Under the pieces are notes generated by a model that was given only the letters and a program-made list of their open reading frames with translations, was not told where the DNA came from and did no database searches. A stretch of 64,000 bases of DNA from Thiocapsa bogorovii. Lineage in GTDB: Bacteria; Pseudomonadota; Gammaproteobacteria; Chromatiales; Chromatiaceae. Made by a program: the position numbers and the translations under genes. How positions within the stretch are numbered: the stretch's first letter is position 1; every line of letters begins with the position of its first letter. Positions 52,733-62,413 of the stretch are shown here, piece by piece. The stretch is from positions 5,453,501 through 5,517,500 of the forward strand of contig NZ_CP089309.1 in assembly GCF_021228795.1 (NCBI RefSeq), given 5' to 3'.

Positions 52733-53584
52733 ATGGCTGACGACTCCCCAGAAGTGAAAGCACTCAAAGAACAGATAGCTTGCGCCGAATCGGAGCATGA
52801 TCTGGCGAACGCGCTACTTAACGAGTGGCAGGCAAAGAAGAAGCTCGCCGACAGCAAAGCGGGCACCGATGTCCTTAGCAACGCGGCGCAGGCAAAGGCG
52901 CAAGCCGAAGCTCAGACTGCTGTCTTCTTGCAGGAAAAGGCTGCCGCCGACGCCAAGTCCGCGGCAGCGGCAGCTGAGCTTTCTGCACTGAAGGCTAGGT
53001 TAGGGACCGTTACCGCCAGCGGGATCAGCGGAACGGTAACGACAGATTCTGGGGCGGGAAGCGGTGAGGCAGGTCTCCTGGCAGCACAAGCCGTCGATGC
53101 TGCTGCTCGCAGGATCAAAGAGGTTCTGCCGGAGTTGGAAGCTGGTCAGCGCTACATCATCTTCGCCGGTCCCCAGCGACCGAATCTGGGCCACTGGCGG
53201 GGGTTTCAATTGCAGCGAGAGGTCGTCGCGGCAGCATTTCATTCTGCGCAACGAGCCAAGCAGCAGGCAGACAACGCCGCGGCGCGGGTGCCTATGGGTC
53301 CAGGCGCAGAGGAAGAGGGTGGCGTTGAATCCGTCGGTGCGGTCTTGACGGGCGCCGGAGCAATCCTTGATCTCGGGTCGAAGCTCGGGAGCTATTTCCA
53401 ATCGGACTATAAGCTTGGGCAGGAGGCTGTGGCCGGCAGCGATGACGATTTGCTTGCTGTATCTGTTGCAGGGCTACTACAGGGCTCGTGGTTTCCGAAC
53501 CGATGGGTTCCTCAGGGTAGCGAGACAACACTTTCCGCTCCGCGAGGCATGGAGAGCGGAGCGAGGCCGAGCGGCCCCCGGTAG
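52733..53584 (+). CDS. Coiled-coil protein, possibly the N-terminal half of a broken gene
   Basis: The product has 283 residues. Residues 1-95 are an Ala/Lys/Glu-rich coiled coil, 130-185 a mixed region (QRYIIFAGPQRPNLGHW), 200-245 a glycine-rich hydrophobic part. After about residue 250 the sequence becomes low-complexity and GC-rich, where a foreign 320-bp segment seems to start. I infer that the next gene holds the other half. No family recognised. Confidence 0.5.
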   Translation: MADDSPEVKALKEQIACAESEHDLANALLNEWQAKKKLADSKAGTDVLSNAAQAKAQAEAQTAVFLQEKAAADAKSAAAAAELSALKARLGTVTASGISGTVTTDSGAGSGEAGLLAAQAVDAAARRIKEVLPELEAGQRYIIFAGPQRPNLGHWRGFQLQREVVAAAFHSAQRAKQQADNAAARVPMGPGAEEEGGVESVGAVLTGAGAILDLGSKLGSYFQSDYKLGQEAVAGSDDDLLAVSVAGLLQGSWFPNRWVPQGSETTLSAPRGMESGARPSGPR

Positions 53585-53800
53585 GCGTCGGCGCGTGCGT
53601 GGCGCCGTAGTGGCGAAGCGGCCGTGGTCGCGAAGCCGCGGAGGCGGTATGCAAAGCGCATCGGACACGCCGTCAAGCCATTCGTCGCAGGGCCGTGCGC
53701 AGCCCGACCGCGCCCCTCGGGCGCACGTCGTGGCGCAGCGCGGCCCGGAGCGGGGCGAACCGGGGCCAAAACAGGTCGTCGCCAAGGAGCGAGTCCGTCC
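53485..53800. mobile_element. GC-rich insert splitting a coiled-coil gene
   Basis: The segment is clearly more GC-rich than its flanks and has no gene of its own. Flanking frames differ (frame 2 before, frame 1 after). I could not define terminal repeats or a family, so its ends are approximate. Confidence 0.35.
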
Positions 53801-54432
53801 GGCCGCAGGAGCCCCCGGACGGATTCACGAGCGACACGCGACTCTCCGGCGAACTCTCTCCGCTGCAGGAGATTCGCTGGAACTCACTCGCAGAGCAGAG
53901 AGACGCCAAGAACAAGTCAGAGCGTTGGAAGGCGGATGCCGACAAGGAAACGGACGCATTGAGAAAGGCGGAATGCAACGAAATCTCAGGCCTGTACACC
54001 AAAACGGGGGATGCGTATTCGGCGGCGCAGAAGCGTTTTGACGACCTGTTGGAAAGCTTGGCAAAAAGCGATAAAGACGGTGTGCCCGCCGCCGAACTGG
54101 TCATGACTCAGAAGGCCGTATCGGACGCGCTGAAAAGCGGTAGTTACGCGTTGTTCTTGCGACTGAATTTGTCAGCAGGTGGCTACTACACGAAAAAGAA
54201 CCTGTGGACCTTTTTTGGCAGTCTCCCATTCTACGTATCTGGTGGAGCGATTGCGAGCTTCGTTGCAGTGGATGGCGCTTCAGGAGACGTGAGGGCGGCG
54301 GGGCAGTTTCAGGTACACAGCGGCTACTATCCAGTTGACGAGGTGGAGGCAAGGTTCCTTATGCCAACCGGCCCTGGCGAAACGTCCGGAAGTCACGGGC
54401 ACACGTCGGTCGAGACCGATGATCCCACCTAA
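53695..54432 (+). CDS. Coiled-coil protein, possibly the C-terminal half of a broken gene
   Basis: The first 45 residues of the 245-residue frame lie in the GC-rich insert and are unlikely to be native; the convincing part starts near GELSPLQEIRWNSLAEQRDA. It continues as coiled coil (DAYSAAQKRFDDLLESLAKS) and a beta-rich end (LRLNLSAGGYYTKKN, GGAIASFVAVDG, FQVHSGYYPVDEVEARF). Same strand and style as the preceding gene. No family recognised. Confidence 0.45.
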   Translation: MRSPTAPLGRTSWRSAARSGANRGQNRSSPRSESVRPQEPPDGFTSDTRLSGELSPLQEIRWNSLAEQRDAKNKSERWKADADKETDALRKAECNEISGLYTKTGDAYSAAQKRFDDLLESLAKSDKDGVPAAELVMTQKAVSDALKSGSYALFLRLNLSAGGYYTKKNLWTFFGSLPFYVSGGAIASFVAVDGASGDVRAAGQFQVHSGYYPVDEVEARFLMPTGPGETSGSHGHTSVETDDPT

Positions 54433-54987
54433 GCTTGATTCGCGGTTTGCTAAGTTCGTCAGAACGTGTCGAGGTAGTGAAGAGAACTCTGATGCGTGCG
54501 CAGGTGCTAGGTATCGGGCCTCATGCCCACCAAGATTGTCGAGCAGGCACAGCGCATCCTGGTGCGACGTGCAATGACCAAGAGTCTGTACCAAATGGGA
54601 GCCAACTTCGTACCGCCAAAAATTCGAGCGAGGTAGGTTTCTGTCCTTATGAAAAAGGCGCTTTTCCCTTTCCCAAAGGTGCATCGAAAAGTCTTTAGAT
54701 GATCCCCCGGTACGACCTGGCTCGGAGAAGCAAGGCATTTAGAGACGAGGTTCAAGGTGGAGGGAACATTCGGCAACCGAGTTAACGCTCGAAGGGAGGT
54801 AATGTTCCCATTCGCTTGGTCCTTCTCGAACGGAGGATATGCTATTGGGCGCCACTCCTCGCCTAGCACCGTCAGGGGGATAGAGGTCATTCCAAGGCGT
54901 TTTCGGTCACCCAAGTGGTAAGGAATCCGGAAATAGACTGAGCCCTAGTCACAGAGTCTTAACCCAAGACAGCGAGGTAGTGATGCC
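54433..54987. other. Stretch of lower GC without supported gene
   Basis: Frames on the minus strand (54280-54738 and 54507-54914) have no motif or ribosome binding site. Probably contains the promoter of the trypsin-nuclease gene. Confidence 0.4.
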
Positions 54988-56892
54988 ATGAGACAAATTG
55001 ATTCGATCCGCAGGTTTGCCGGCAATTTCGAGCAGGAACTGGAGGAGGTCGCCAAGCAGGTCGCGGCGGAGTCCTTCGGCCTGGAATCGAGCTCCGCCGA
55101 TAGCCCCGACCTGGCGCTGGAGGTGCTGCGCGGCAGCCGCCGCCCAGAGTCCGTTGGCGGCGAAGCCGACGCGCGCATGCTCGACTACATGGAGGCCATC
55201 ATCCTCGATCGGCTGCGCCCGGCCTATTTCATCCAGGACGACGAGATCCTCATCGCCGGCGCCTACGATCATGCGCAGGTGCTGGAGGCCAATAAGGAGG
55301 CGCTGGAGACCATTGCCCGCGGCGTCGGTCGCGTGGACCTGGTTAACCACCGAACGCTGAGCTACGGCGGCACAGGCTGGCTGGTGGACGAGGATATCGT
55401 CGTGACCAATCGCCATGTGGCGGAGATCTTCACCGAGAAGGACTGGATAGGGCGCTACCGCTTCGCGCAGGGCGCCTTCGACGAGCAGATGGAGGCGCGG
55501 ATGAATTATGTGCGCCAGCATCGCACCTCCGGGATCAACCGGCGCGCCGACGTGCTGGAGGTGCTCTACATCGCCGGTCCGCGGGAGCCGGATATCGCCC
55601 TGCTGCGGGTGGAGACCCGCGACGACCTCAAGCCGCTGGAGCTTTTCACCGGCAGCACCGAGCCCGAGCAGCCCGTGGCGGCGGTGGGCTATCCGGCCTG
55701 GGACGGGGGGCGCAATGATCCGGTGCTCATGGAGCGCCTGTTCGAAGGGGTCTATGACGTCAAGCGCTTTTCGCCGGGCATCGTCATGGATCATCGCTCC
55801 GATGGTGTGATCGTGCTGGGCGACTACACGTCCTTGGGCGGGAATTCAGGTAGCCCGGTCTTGGACTTGGCCAGCGGCAAGGCCGTCGGCCTGCACTTCG
55901 CGGGCGCCTTCCGCGACACCAACTATTCGGTCGCGGCGGATGTGGTGGCCGCGGCCCTGGCGCGCACCAGGATCGGGGTGACCGTGCCCGCGGATCTGGC
56001 CACCGAGGCCCCCACCAGCAGGCCGGAGGCCTTCGCGGGACGCAACGGCTACGCGGCGGACTTCCTCGGCAGCGGCGATCTCAGCGTCCCCCTGCCGGGG
56101 CTGGGTGCCCATGCGCCTGATGTCGCGCCGGTCTCCGACAGCGACGATGGGGTCTTGAGGTACCGCAACTTCTCGGTGATCCAGTCGGCCTCGCGCCGCC
56201 TGCCCCTGCTGACCGCGGTGAATATCGACGGCGACAAGACCTTCCGGCTGCGCCGCCAGGGCACCTGGAGCCTGGACGGCCGCCTCGCCCCTGAACATCA
56301 GATCGGCAACGAGCTGTATCGCCACAACCCGCTGGATCGGGGGCACCTGGTGCGGCGCCGGGATCCAGGCTGGGGCGCCACCCGCGAGGAGGCGCAGCAG
56401 GCGGAGATCGACACCTTCCACTACACGAACAGCGCACCGCAGCACAAGGATCTGAACCAGAAGGACTGGCTCGGCCTGGAGGACTACATCCTGGAGGCCG
56501 CCGAGACCAAGGACTTCAAGGTCAGCGTCTTCACCGGTCCGATCTTCCGCGACACGGATCGCACCCTGAGGTCCCAAGACGGCGCCGAGGACATCCCGAT
56601 CCCCGAGGAGTTCTGGAAGATCGCCGTGATGGTCAACGCCGACACCGGCAAGCTCAGCGCCACCGGCTATGTGCTCACCCAGGGCCGCATGATCCGGGAT
56701 CTCACCGAGGCCGCCTTCGTGCTCGGCAAGTACGAGACCTATCAGGTCCAGATCGCCCGCATCGAGGACGCCGCCGGGCTCGACTTCGGCGCCCTGCGCG
56801 ACTCCGATCCGATGGGGGCGGAACTGGATCGCGAGGCGGTCTTCACGAGCGCCACGCGGCGCATCGGCGCGCCCTCGGACCTGCTGCTCTGA
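54988..56892 (+). CDS. Trypsin-like protease fused to DNA/RNA non-specific endonuclease
   Basis: The protein has 634 residues. Residues about 115-330 form a trypsin-like domain: His143 in VVTNRHVAEIF, Asp202 in EPDIALLRV and Ser287 in LGGNSGSPV. Residues about 385-620 form a NUC-type beta-beta-alpha-metal nuclease with NPLDRGHLVRRRDPGW (His453 as base) and TNSAPQHKDLNQKDWLGLE (metal Asn490). The N-terminal 110 residues are helical. No signal peptide. Transcribed divergently to the locus B operon. The protease might control or release the nuclease; this is inference. Confidence 0.85.
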   Translation: MRQIDSIRRFAGNFEQELEEVAKQVAAESFGLESSSADSPDLALEVLRGSRRPESVGGEADARMLDYMEAIILDRLRPAYFIQDDEILIAGAYDHAQVLEANKEALETIARGVGRVDLVNHRTLSYGGTGWLVDEDIVVTNRHVAEIFTEKDWIGRYRFAQGAFDEQMEARMNYVRQHRTSGINRRADVLEVLYIAGPREPDIALLRVETRDDLKPLELFTGSTEPEQPVAAVGYPAWDGGRNDPVLMERLFEGVYDVKRFSPGIVMDHRSDGVIVLGDYTSLGGNSGSPVLDLASGKAVGLHFAGAFRDTNYSVAADVVAAALARTRIGVTVPADLATEAPTSRPEAFAGRNGYAADFLGSGDLSVPLPGLGAHAPDVAPVSDSDDGVLRYRNFSVIQSASRRLPLLTAVNIDGDKTFRLRRQGTWSLDGRLAPEHQIGNELYRHNPLDRGHLVRRRDPGWGATREEAQQAEIDTFHYTNSAPQHKDLNQKDWLGLEDYILEAAETKDFKVSVFTGPIFRDTDRTLRSQDGAEDIPIPEEFWKIAVMVNADTGKLSATGYVLTQGRMIRDLTEAAFVLGKYETYQVQIARIEDAAGLDFGALRDSDPMGAELDREAVFTSATRRIGAPSDLLL

Positions 56893-56940
56893 GCGCCGCC
56901 GAGCGGCGGGAGACGGATCTCCCGCGGCGGGCCAGGCCGC

Positions 56941-58125
56941 TCAAGCCTGGCCCGCGAGGATCTCCGCATGCAGGGGCGGATGATCCTGCGCGAGCCGCCC
57001 GAGCAGCTTGGCGATGGGGACGCCGTAGTTCTCCCGGCGCACCGGACGACCGCGGATCTCGATGCCCAGGCCGGCGATTTCGCGGGAGCCCCGGTGCAGG
57101 GCGGCGACCCACCAGGCGTCATCGCAGACCGGCGAGCCGGAGGAGCCGAAGTCGGTGTCGGTGAGATAGCTCAGCGTATCGTCGTCGCCGACGACGACGA
57201 AGTTGTCGCGGAAGCCGAGACGCATGGGCTCCCCGTTCGGATGCTGCAGGATATTGACGCAGGCGCTCAGGGCCGCGTCCATGCGCTTGCGGATCGGTTC
57301 GGAACGCAGCCGCAGGGGATCGCGTTGCGGCGCTTCGGGGGGCAGCCTGAGGATGGCGAAATCCAAGGTCTTGTCGCTGGCCAGCAGACTGCTCGGGCCG
57401 AGCTTGCAGCTGGCCGAGGGATGGTCCTTCTGCAGATAGTCGAACAGCACCTCGGTGTGCTGCACCTGCAGCGCGAGGTCCTCGGGCGTCGCGTCCGCCT
57501 CAGCGAGGAAGCCGGTGCGCCGGAAATGGATCACATGGTGATTGGTGATCAACAGACCCGGCCCGATGAGCCAACCGGTGCCGCCGGACAGCAGCGGTTC
57601 CTGGCCGGCGCCGAAGGTCTGGTTGCCGCCCATGAAGCGCGGCACCAGCAGCTTGACCACGGAGGCCGCCGCCTTCAGGCCCTGCTGGAGATACTTCACC
57701 TCCAGGGTTGCGTCGAACTCCGCGATCCTGGCCTCGAAGCTGACGTTCCGATCGAGTTGCGCAGCGTCGGTCAGTCGCTTGTCCGCCGGCGGCAGCTCGG
57801 GGGCGTTGTCCCGCACCCGATCCAGCGCCCGCTCCAGTACGCCCACCTGCTCCAGGTCGCCGGCCAAGGCGACGGCGGACGACAGCCATTGCTCCAGCGG
57901 AACATCGCCGTTGCGCAGGTTGTGCACGCGGTTCATCGCGTGCAGCTCTTGAAACAGGCGCAGGTTGGACGGGAGCCCGAATCCGGGGAGCATGCCGCGG
58001 TAGAGCGGCGCCAGCACCTGGGAGATGGCGTCCAGGATCGGGCCGGTGCTGAGTCCGGCGTCGATCACCGCCTTGCGGACGGCATCCAGGTCGGCATCGG
58101 GCAGGTGTCGCTCCCAATCGCTCAT
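56941..58125 (-). CDS. EAD-type plus trypsin-like protease, locus B
   Basis: The protein has 394 residues. An N-terminal helical domain (about 10-100, LDAVRKAVIDAGL, LAPLYRGMLPGFGLPS) of the effector-associated type precedes a linker with a helical hairpin. The trypsin-like domain has His197 in LLITNHHVIHF, Asp255 in TLDFAILRL and Ser329 in TDFGSSGSPV. No signal peptide. It is last of three genes in this operon, 12 bases after the STAND gene; the end of the trypsin-nuclease gene is convergent to it. Counterpart of the locus A protease. Confidence 0.85.
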   Translation of the reverse strand: MSDWERHLPDADLDAVRKAVIDAGLSTGPILDAISQVLAPLYRGMLPGFGLPSNLRLFQELHAMNRVHNLRNGDVPLEQWLSSAVALAGDLEQVGVLERALDRVRDNAPELPPADKRLTDAAQLDRNVSFEARIAEFDATLEVKYLQQGLKAAASVVKLLVPRFMGGNQTFGAGQEPLLSGGTGWLIGPGLLITNHHVIHFRRTGFLAEADATPEDLALQVQHTEVLFDYLQKDHPSASCKLGPSSLLASDKTLDFAILRLPPEAPQRDPLRLRSEPIRKRMDAALSACVNILQHPNGEPMRLGFRDNFVVVGDDDTLSYLTDTDFGSSGSPVCDDAWWVAALHRGSREIAGLGIEIRGRPVRRENYGVPIAKLLGRLAQDHPPLHAEILAGQA

Positions 58126-58137
58126 GGGCTCGCTCCG

Positions 58138-61100
58138 TCACAACAGGACATTGGCTGCACCAGCGCCTCGGGCCTCATCTTCTGCGGTGGATGCGCGGAA
58201 CATGGAAAAGGTCTGCTCGCGCACCTGCGCATCGTCACCAGCGACATCCAAAACGGATGCGATCGTGTCACCCAGGCGTCCGCCGTGCACGGCGTTGTTG
58301 GCGAGATCGCTCAAATCGAACTTCTCCCTGGACAGCCCCATCTGGCCGGCGAGGCCCGCGAGCAAATCCTGCCCCGCAGCGCTGGCCGTCACCGACCTCA
58401 GCAACGCCTCCAGCTGGAAGGCGTCGGACTTGATCAGCTCCTGATCGGAGCGGTTGCCGAAGGCCATCGCCGCCTTGCGCAAGATGTCCTTGGAATAGGC
58501 CCCCAGGGTACGCATCACCTGCTCGCTCAGCTCCGGCGCGGCACGCAGCTGGTCGTCGTCGAGCTGGCTGTAGGTCCGCTCCAGCGCCAGGGTCGAGTCG
58601 GGATCATGAGCCTCGCCGCGCTCCTTGCGGGCGCGCACCTGAAGCTCCTGCGCGGCCAACAGTCCGGCATCGGAGCGGATATTGGCCGCCATGCGCGCCG
58701 CCTGGTCGACGTGGCGCTGGACGTCGTCCCAGGCGCGCCGTTGCAGCGAGATCTCTGCGGCGACCTGATGCAGGGCCATGGCCCGGTCGAAGCGCTTCGC
58801 CGCGACGGTGCTGTCGATGCCGCGCCGGCATTCGTCCATGGCCTCGTCCAGGCGCCCCAGGCGGCGCAGGGCCTCGGCCTCGAACCAGTGCAGCGCCGAG
58901 CCCGGCAGGCGCTCGCGGCGCGCCGCCAGGGTGTCCAACACCATCTCGGGCTTGCCCATGGCGAGCAGCTCGCGCGACTCGCGCAGGGCCACCACCTCCC
59001 AATCGGCGAGCCGCAGGGCCTCCATGTCCTGCGGCAACTGGCCGATGCGCGGTCCCAGCCAGGCCCGGGCCCGTTCCGGCAGGGGCTCGTTCCAGCTGCT
59101 GCTCAGCGATGCCTCAAGCTCCCGGTCCCAGAGGGAATCCAAGGCCTCGGGCGGGTCGTCGCGCATGAGCCGGTGGTAGAGCAGTTCGGCGCGGCTGATG
59201 GCATCGTCGCGGGGCGCGTAGTAGTCGATAGCCCGGTCGTGGATCTCCGCAAGCCGATCCCGCCAAGCCGGGTCGTTGAGCATGAGTTCCAGCATGATCT
59301 CGCGCACATCCTGACGATGGCGCAGGGCGGCGGGCTCATCCGGCGCCGTCGCTCCGTGCTCGAACAGGGACACATGGTCGCCCAAGCGCTGAAACAGCAA
59401 CTCGGCGTCCCCCGGATCGATGTCGCAGAGTTCCGCGAGCACATGGCGGATGATGGCGGGGGTGACGCGGCGCACGATCAGCCCGGGATGGGCAAGGCGA
59501 CGCACCGCACCGTCGTCGATGTGGCCTAGGATGCGGGTGTAGAGCTGCCCCTGGATGCCGGTTTCCAGGGCCGCCAGGGAGAAGTCCTCCATGTCCTCCG
59601 CGGCGAGCCGACCGACCTCCATGGCCTCGGCCGCGAGCCGCAGGTTCAGGGGGCCGGTTCCGATGCGCGCCAGGATCAGGGCGCGCAAATCGGCGTTGTC
59701 CACCCCCATGGCTTGGAGCACCTCATCCGCCTCCGCGGGTTTCAGGTCGCCGAGCTGGATCTGGTTGTCCTGCGCCGCGGGGATGGCCGCGCGCCCGGAG
59801 ACGATGACGCGCGTATAGGGCAACAGGCGCTGGAGTTCGGCGATGAATTGCTCCAGCGCGCCAGTGACGCTGCGGCCCCGGGCCTGGACCCGCTCGAAGG
59901 TATCCATGACCAGTAGCAGCGCGGGCGTGTCCCAAGATGCGTCCCGGATCGCTTGGTCCAGCGCCCGCAGCAGCCCCTCGAGGCTGGTGTCGTCGATGTC
60001 CGGGGTGAAGGAGAACCGATCGCCGGCGGAGATGGATTCAAGTCCGCTGAAGGCCACCGCGCTGCTGGCCCCCACGTAGAACCAGCTGATCTGCCGAGCC
60101 ATGATCTCCACCAGGTTGCGCCCGCGGGTCGGGTCGACGCTCGCATCATCGAAATCCAGATAGACCCAGGGCAGCACGGGGGCGCCGCTGGAAGCTGCGA
60201 ATTGCGGGACCTCTCCGAGCAGCTCCAGCAGAAACTTGCCGAGCAGGGCGGATTTGCCCACCCCGCCGACGCCCCAGAGGCCGAGGATGGGCTGCGCCGA
60301 CTGGCCTCGGGCGTGCAGGTTCAGCGTCTCCAACGCGTCATCGCGACCGCGGAAATGGGTTCCGAGAAGCTTGCTCAGGGGCTGGGTGGTGCGGTAGCGC
60401 TCAAGCAGGATCGCCGCGAGATCCGCGTCGATGGGCCTAGCCGGCACGTCACGGAACCAGTCCGTGAGCTCCGCGGCGGCCGCGACGTGTGCGTAGTCCC
60501 TGTAGTCCGAGCGGCCGATCTGCGCCCCTTGGGCCAGGCGTTCGAGCAGGTCGCGGTGGGGGGAGTCGTCCGGGTTGGCCGACAGCGCCGTTTGCAGACC
60601 GCCGTCTCGCCAGAGCCGGGCGATGGCCGCTTGGCGGGGCTCGAGGCGCAGGGTCCAGCTGCCGTCGATTAGCGTGGTGCAGTAGGACGCCAACGCGGTG
60701 AGCGCATCGGAGGGCGTGGCTGGTCCCTCGGGGTCGCCGCCGATGGGCCGGAGCCGGTTCGGGTCGAAACGCGGCAGTACCGCGGCGGCGTTGAGCCAAT
60801 CGCGGGGCTCCGACGGTTGTTCGCGGGCCGCGCTCAGGACGTTCTTCAGTTTGGAGCGCCAAGCCGCTCGCTCGGGGCTCACGGCCTCCACTGCGGGCCC
60901 CAACCAAACCTGCTCAGCCGGAATGGCTTGAGGCCGGATGGCCTGGGGCTCGGGCGAGTTGGTGCCTTCGGCTTGGTCGGGCGCATCGGCATGGAGAAGC
61001 GCGCGTCGGACCCGGGCGATGTCCTCGGCTCTCTCAGGGCTGTTCTCTTCGAGTATGTCGAACAGCGTCTCGGTGATCTCTCCTTCGGCGTCGAGCCATT

Positions 61101-61254
61101 CCACCAGTTCCCGCACCTGCCGCTTGATGCCACCCTTGCCACCGAGGATGTGCAGACTCGACTCGCCGATGTAGTGGCGGGCTAATCGGGCCAGTTCCCC
61201 GGAGCTGTATAGCGCCAGGAGCAGGGACGCGAGCTGATTGAGTCGACTGTTCAT
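58138..61254 (-). CDS. EAD1-STAND NTPase, locus B
   Basis: The product has 1038 residues from MNSRLNQLASLLL (61254); upstream residues are a shadow. The N-terminal EAD1-like domain (about 1-85: LYSSGELARLARHYIGESSL, VRELVEWLDAEGEI) is followed by the domain shared with locus A (AAAVLPRFDPNRLR then GSWTLRLEPRQAAIARL). The NTPase has Walker A GLWGVGGVGKSALLGKF and Walker B ALLLVMDTFERVQ. The C-terminus is helical repeats. Compared with the locus A protein it has an extra EAD. Confidence 0.8.
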   Translation of the reverse strand: MNSRLNQLASLLLALYSSGELARLARHYIGESSLHILGGKGGIKRQVRELVEWLDAEGEITETLFDILEENSPERAEDIARVRRALLHADAPDQAEGTNSPEPQAIRPQAIPAEQVWLGPAVEAVSPERAAWRSKLKNVLSAAREQPSEPRDWLNAAAVLPRFDPNRLRPIGGDPEGPATPSDALTALASYCTTLIDGSWTLRLEPRQAAIARLWRDGGLQTALSANPDDSPHRDLLERLAQGAQIGRSDYRDYAHVAAAAELTDWFRDVPARPIDADLAAILLERYRTTQPLSKLLGTHFRGRDDALETLNLHARGQSAQPILGLWGVGGVGKSALLGKFLLELLGEVPQFAASSGAPVLPWVYLDFDDASVDPTRGRNLVEIMARQISWFYVGASSAVAFSGLESISAGDRFSFTPDIDDTSLEGLLRALDQAIRDASWDTPALLLVMDTFERVQARGRSVTGALEQFIAELQRLLPYTRVIVSGRAAIPAAQDNQIQLGDLKPAEADEVLQAMGVDNADLRALILARIGTGPLNLRLAAEAMEVGRLAAEDMEDFSLAALETGIQGQLYTRILGHIDDGAVRRLAHPGLIVRRVTPAIIRHVLAELCDIDPGDAELLFQRLGDHVSLFEHGATAPDEPAALRHRQDVREIMLELMLNDPAWRDRLAEIHDRAIDYYAPRDDAISRAELLYHRLMRDDPPEALDSLWDRELEASLSSSWNEPLPERARAWLGPRIGQLPQDMEALRLADWEVVALRESRELLAMGKPEMVLDTLAARRERLPGSALHWFEAEALRRLGRLDEAMDECRRGIDSTVAAKRFDRAMALHQVAAEISLQRRAWDDVQRHVDQAARMAANIRSDAGLLAAQELQVRARKERGEAHDPDSTLALERTYSQLDDDQLRAAPELSEQVMRTLGAYSKDILRKAAMAFGNRSDQELIKSDAFQLEALLRSVTASAAGQDLLAGLAGQMGLSREKFDLSDLANNAVHGGRLGDTIASVLDVAGDDAQVREQTFSMFRASTAEDEARGAGAANVLL

Positions 61255-61342
61255 AAGCAAGATCGGCGGTGGGGCCTGGCGCGATGGCGACGCGGCCTCC
61301 CACCAGGCCAGGAAGCCGGCCCGGGATGGCCGCATCGGCGCA

Positions 61343-62413
61343 TCAGTCGAGGAAGGCCGTAGTGGCCATGCGCGTGCACAGGGCAAGACCCCTGAGGCGG
61401 TCGACCCCCATGCTGGCGGATTCGGCGATGATCATGTCCACGGCGTCCTCGTACATGTATTCGGGTTTCTCCGGGAAGCGACGCGCGAGCCATTGCCGGA
61501 TGTGGTGCGCTTCGATGTATTCGAGGGTGTAGGCGTCGAACTCAAGCCCCGCCTGCCGCAGCAGCTCGTGGTCGTATCCGAGCAGGATCACGCGCAGGCG
61601 TGCATGGGTCGCGGGGTCGGTCTGGATCTGCCGCACCAGTTCCTGCACGAAGGTATGCACTGCATCCGAGACCGTGGTCTCGTGTTCCTGATCGAGGATC
61701 GCCAGGGCCGGCAGCGCGGACGGGGTGCTCGTCCAGGCGGCGATCCAGCTCGCCAGGTAGCGCGCGTAGCTGTCCGGGGAGGCATGCGAGCGGGGCCTGC
61801 GCGCCATGTCGGTGCCGAGCTCTAGCCCCAGGCGCAGGGCCGGTTCCTGCGGGGGCAGTCCGGTGCCGGCGCCGCCGATCTCGGCGAAGCCGACGCGCAG
61901 GCCCGGGCGCTGCGCGCTCAGGCGCCGGCAGAAGCGCGACAGATAGGTCTTGCCCGCCCCCTTGTCCCCCTGCACCAGCAGGCAACCTGGCCCCTGCTCC
62001 GCACCCAGCCGCGGCAGCCGCCGGCGGAATCCTTCCCGGTCGAGGAAAGGGCTGCCCAGCTCATCGACCTCAAGCGGGTCCGCCTCCAGGCGCCAGTCCG
62101 GATTGGTCGCGTCGGAAAGAGGAACCCATCCGGAGGGATCGGCGTCGAGCCTGTTGGCCAGAGTGCTGATCGACGCCGCGCCGGCGTCCAGATCATCGAC
62201 CGCACGGACCATCTTGACGAAGATGCTCGGCGAGGGCTGCAGGAGTGCCTGCTCGACCATCCATTGGGCCAGCTGCAGCGGATACAGGTATGTTGGCATC
62301 TGCCGCGCGAGATCTGGGCCGAGGAAGGCGGCGACGGCTGTGTATCCGGCAACGCCGGGCAGCGCGCCCAAGACCTTGATCTCCAGTACCTTACGCTCGT
62401 CTGTGCTCAACAT
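61343..62413 (-). CDS. EAD-type plus P-loop ATPase, locus B
   Basis: The product has 356 residues from MLSTDERKVLE (62413). The N-terminal 95 residues are a helical EAD-type domain (GALPGVAGYTAVAAFLG, QLAQWMVEQALL). The P-loop domain has LLVQGDKGAGKTYLSRF and the Walker B-like PALAILDQEHETT, then VILLGYDHEL, which mirrors the locus A protein. First gene of the operon; 88 bases to the STAND gene. Confidence 0.7.
   Translation of the reverse strand: MLSTDERKVLEIKVLGALPGVAGYTAVAAFLGPDLARQMPTYLYPLQLAQWMVEQALLQPSPSIFVKMVRAVDDLDAGAASISTLANRLDADPSGWVPLSDATNPDWRLEADPLEVDELGSPFLDREGFRRRLPRLGAEQGPGCLLVQGDKGAGKTYLSRFCRRLSAQRPGLRVGFAEIGGAGTGLPPQEPALRLGLELGTDMARRPRSHASPDSYARYLASWIAAWTSTPSALPALAILDQEHETTVSDAVHTFVQELVRQIQTDPATHARLRVILLGYDHELLRQAGLEFDAYTLEYIEAHHIRQWLARRFPEKPEYMYEDAVDMIIAESASMGVDRLRGLALCTRMATTAFLD

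Noticed and set aside
56968-59529. An 853-codon plus frame opposite the locus B protease and STAND genes
   Set aside because: The product is Gly/Gln/His-rich shadow sequence; the minus-strand genes have intact catalytic motifs.
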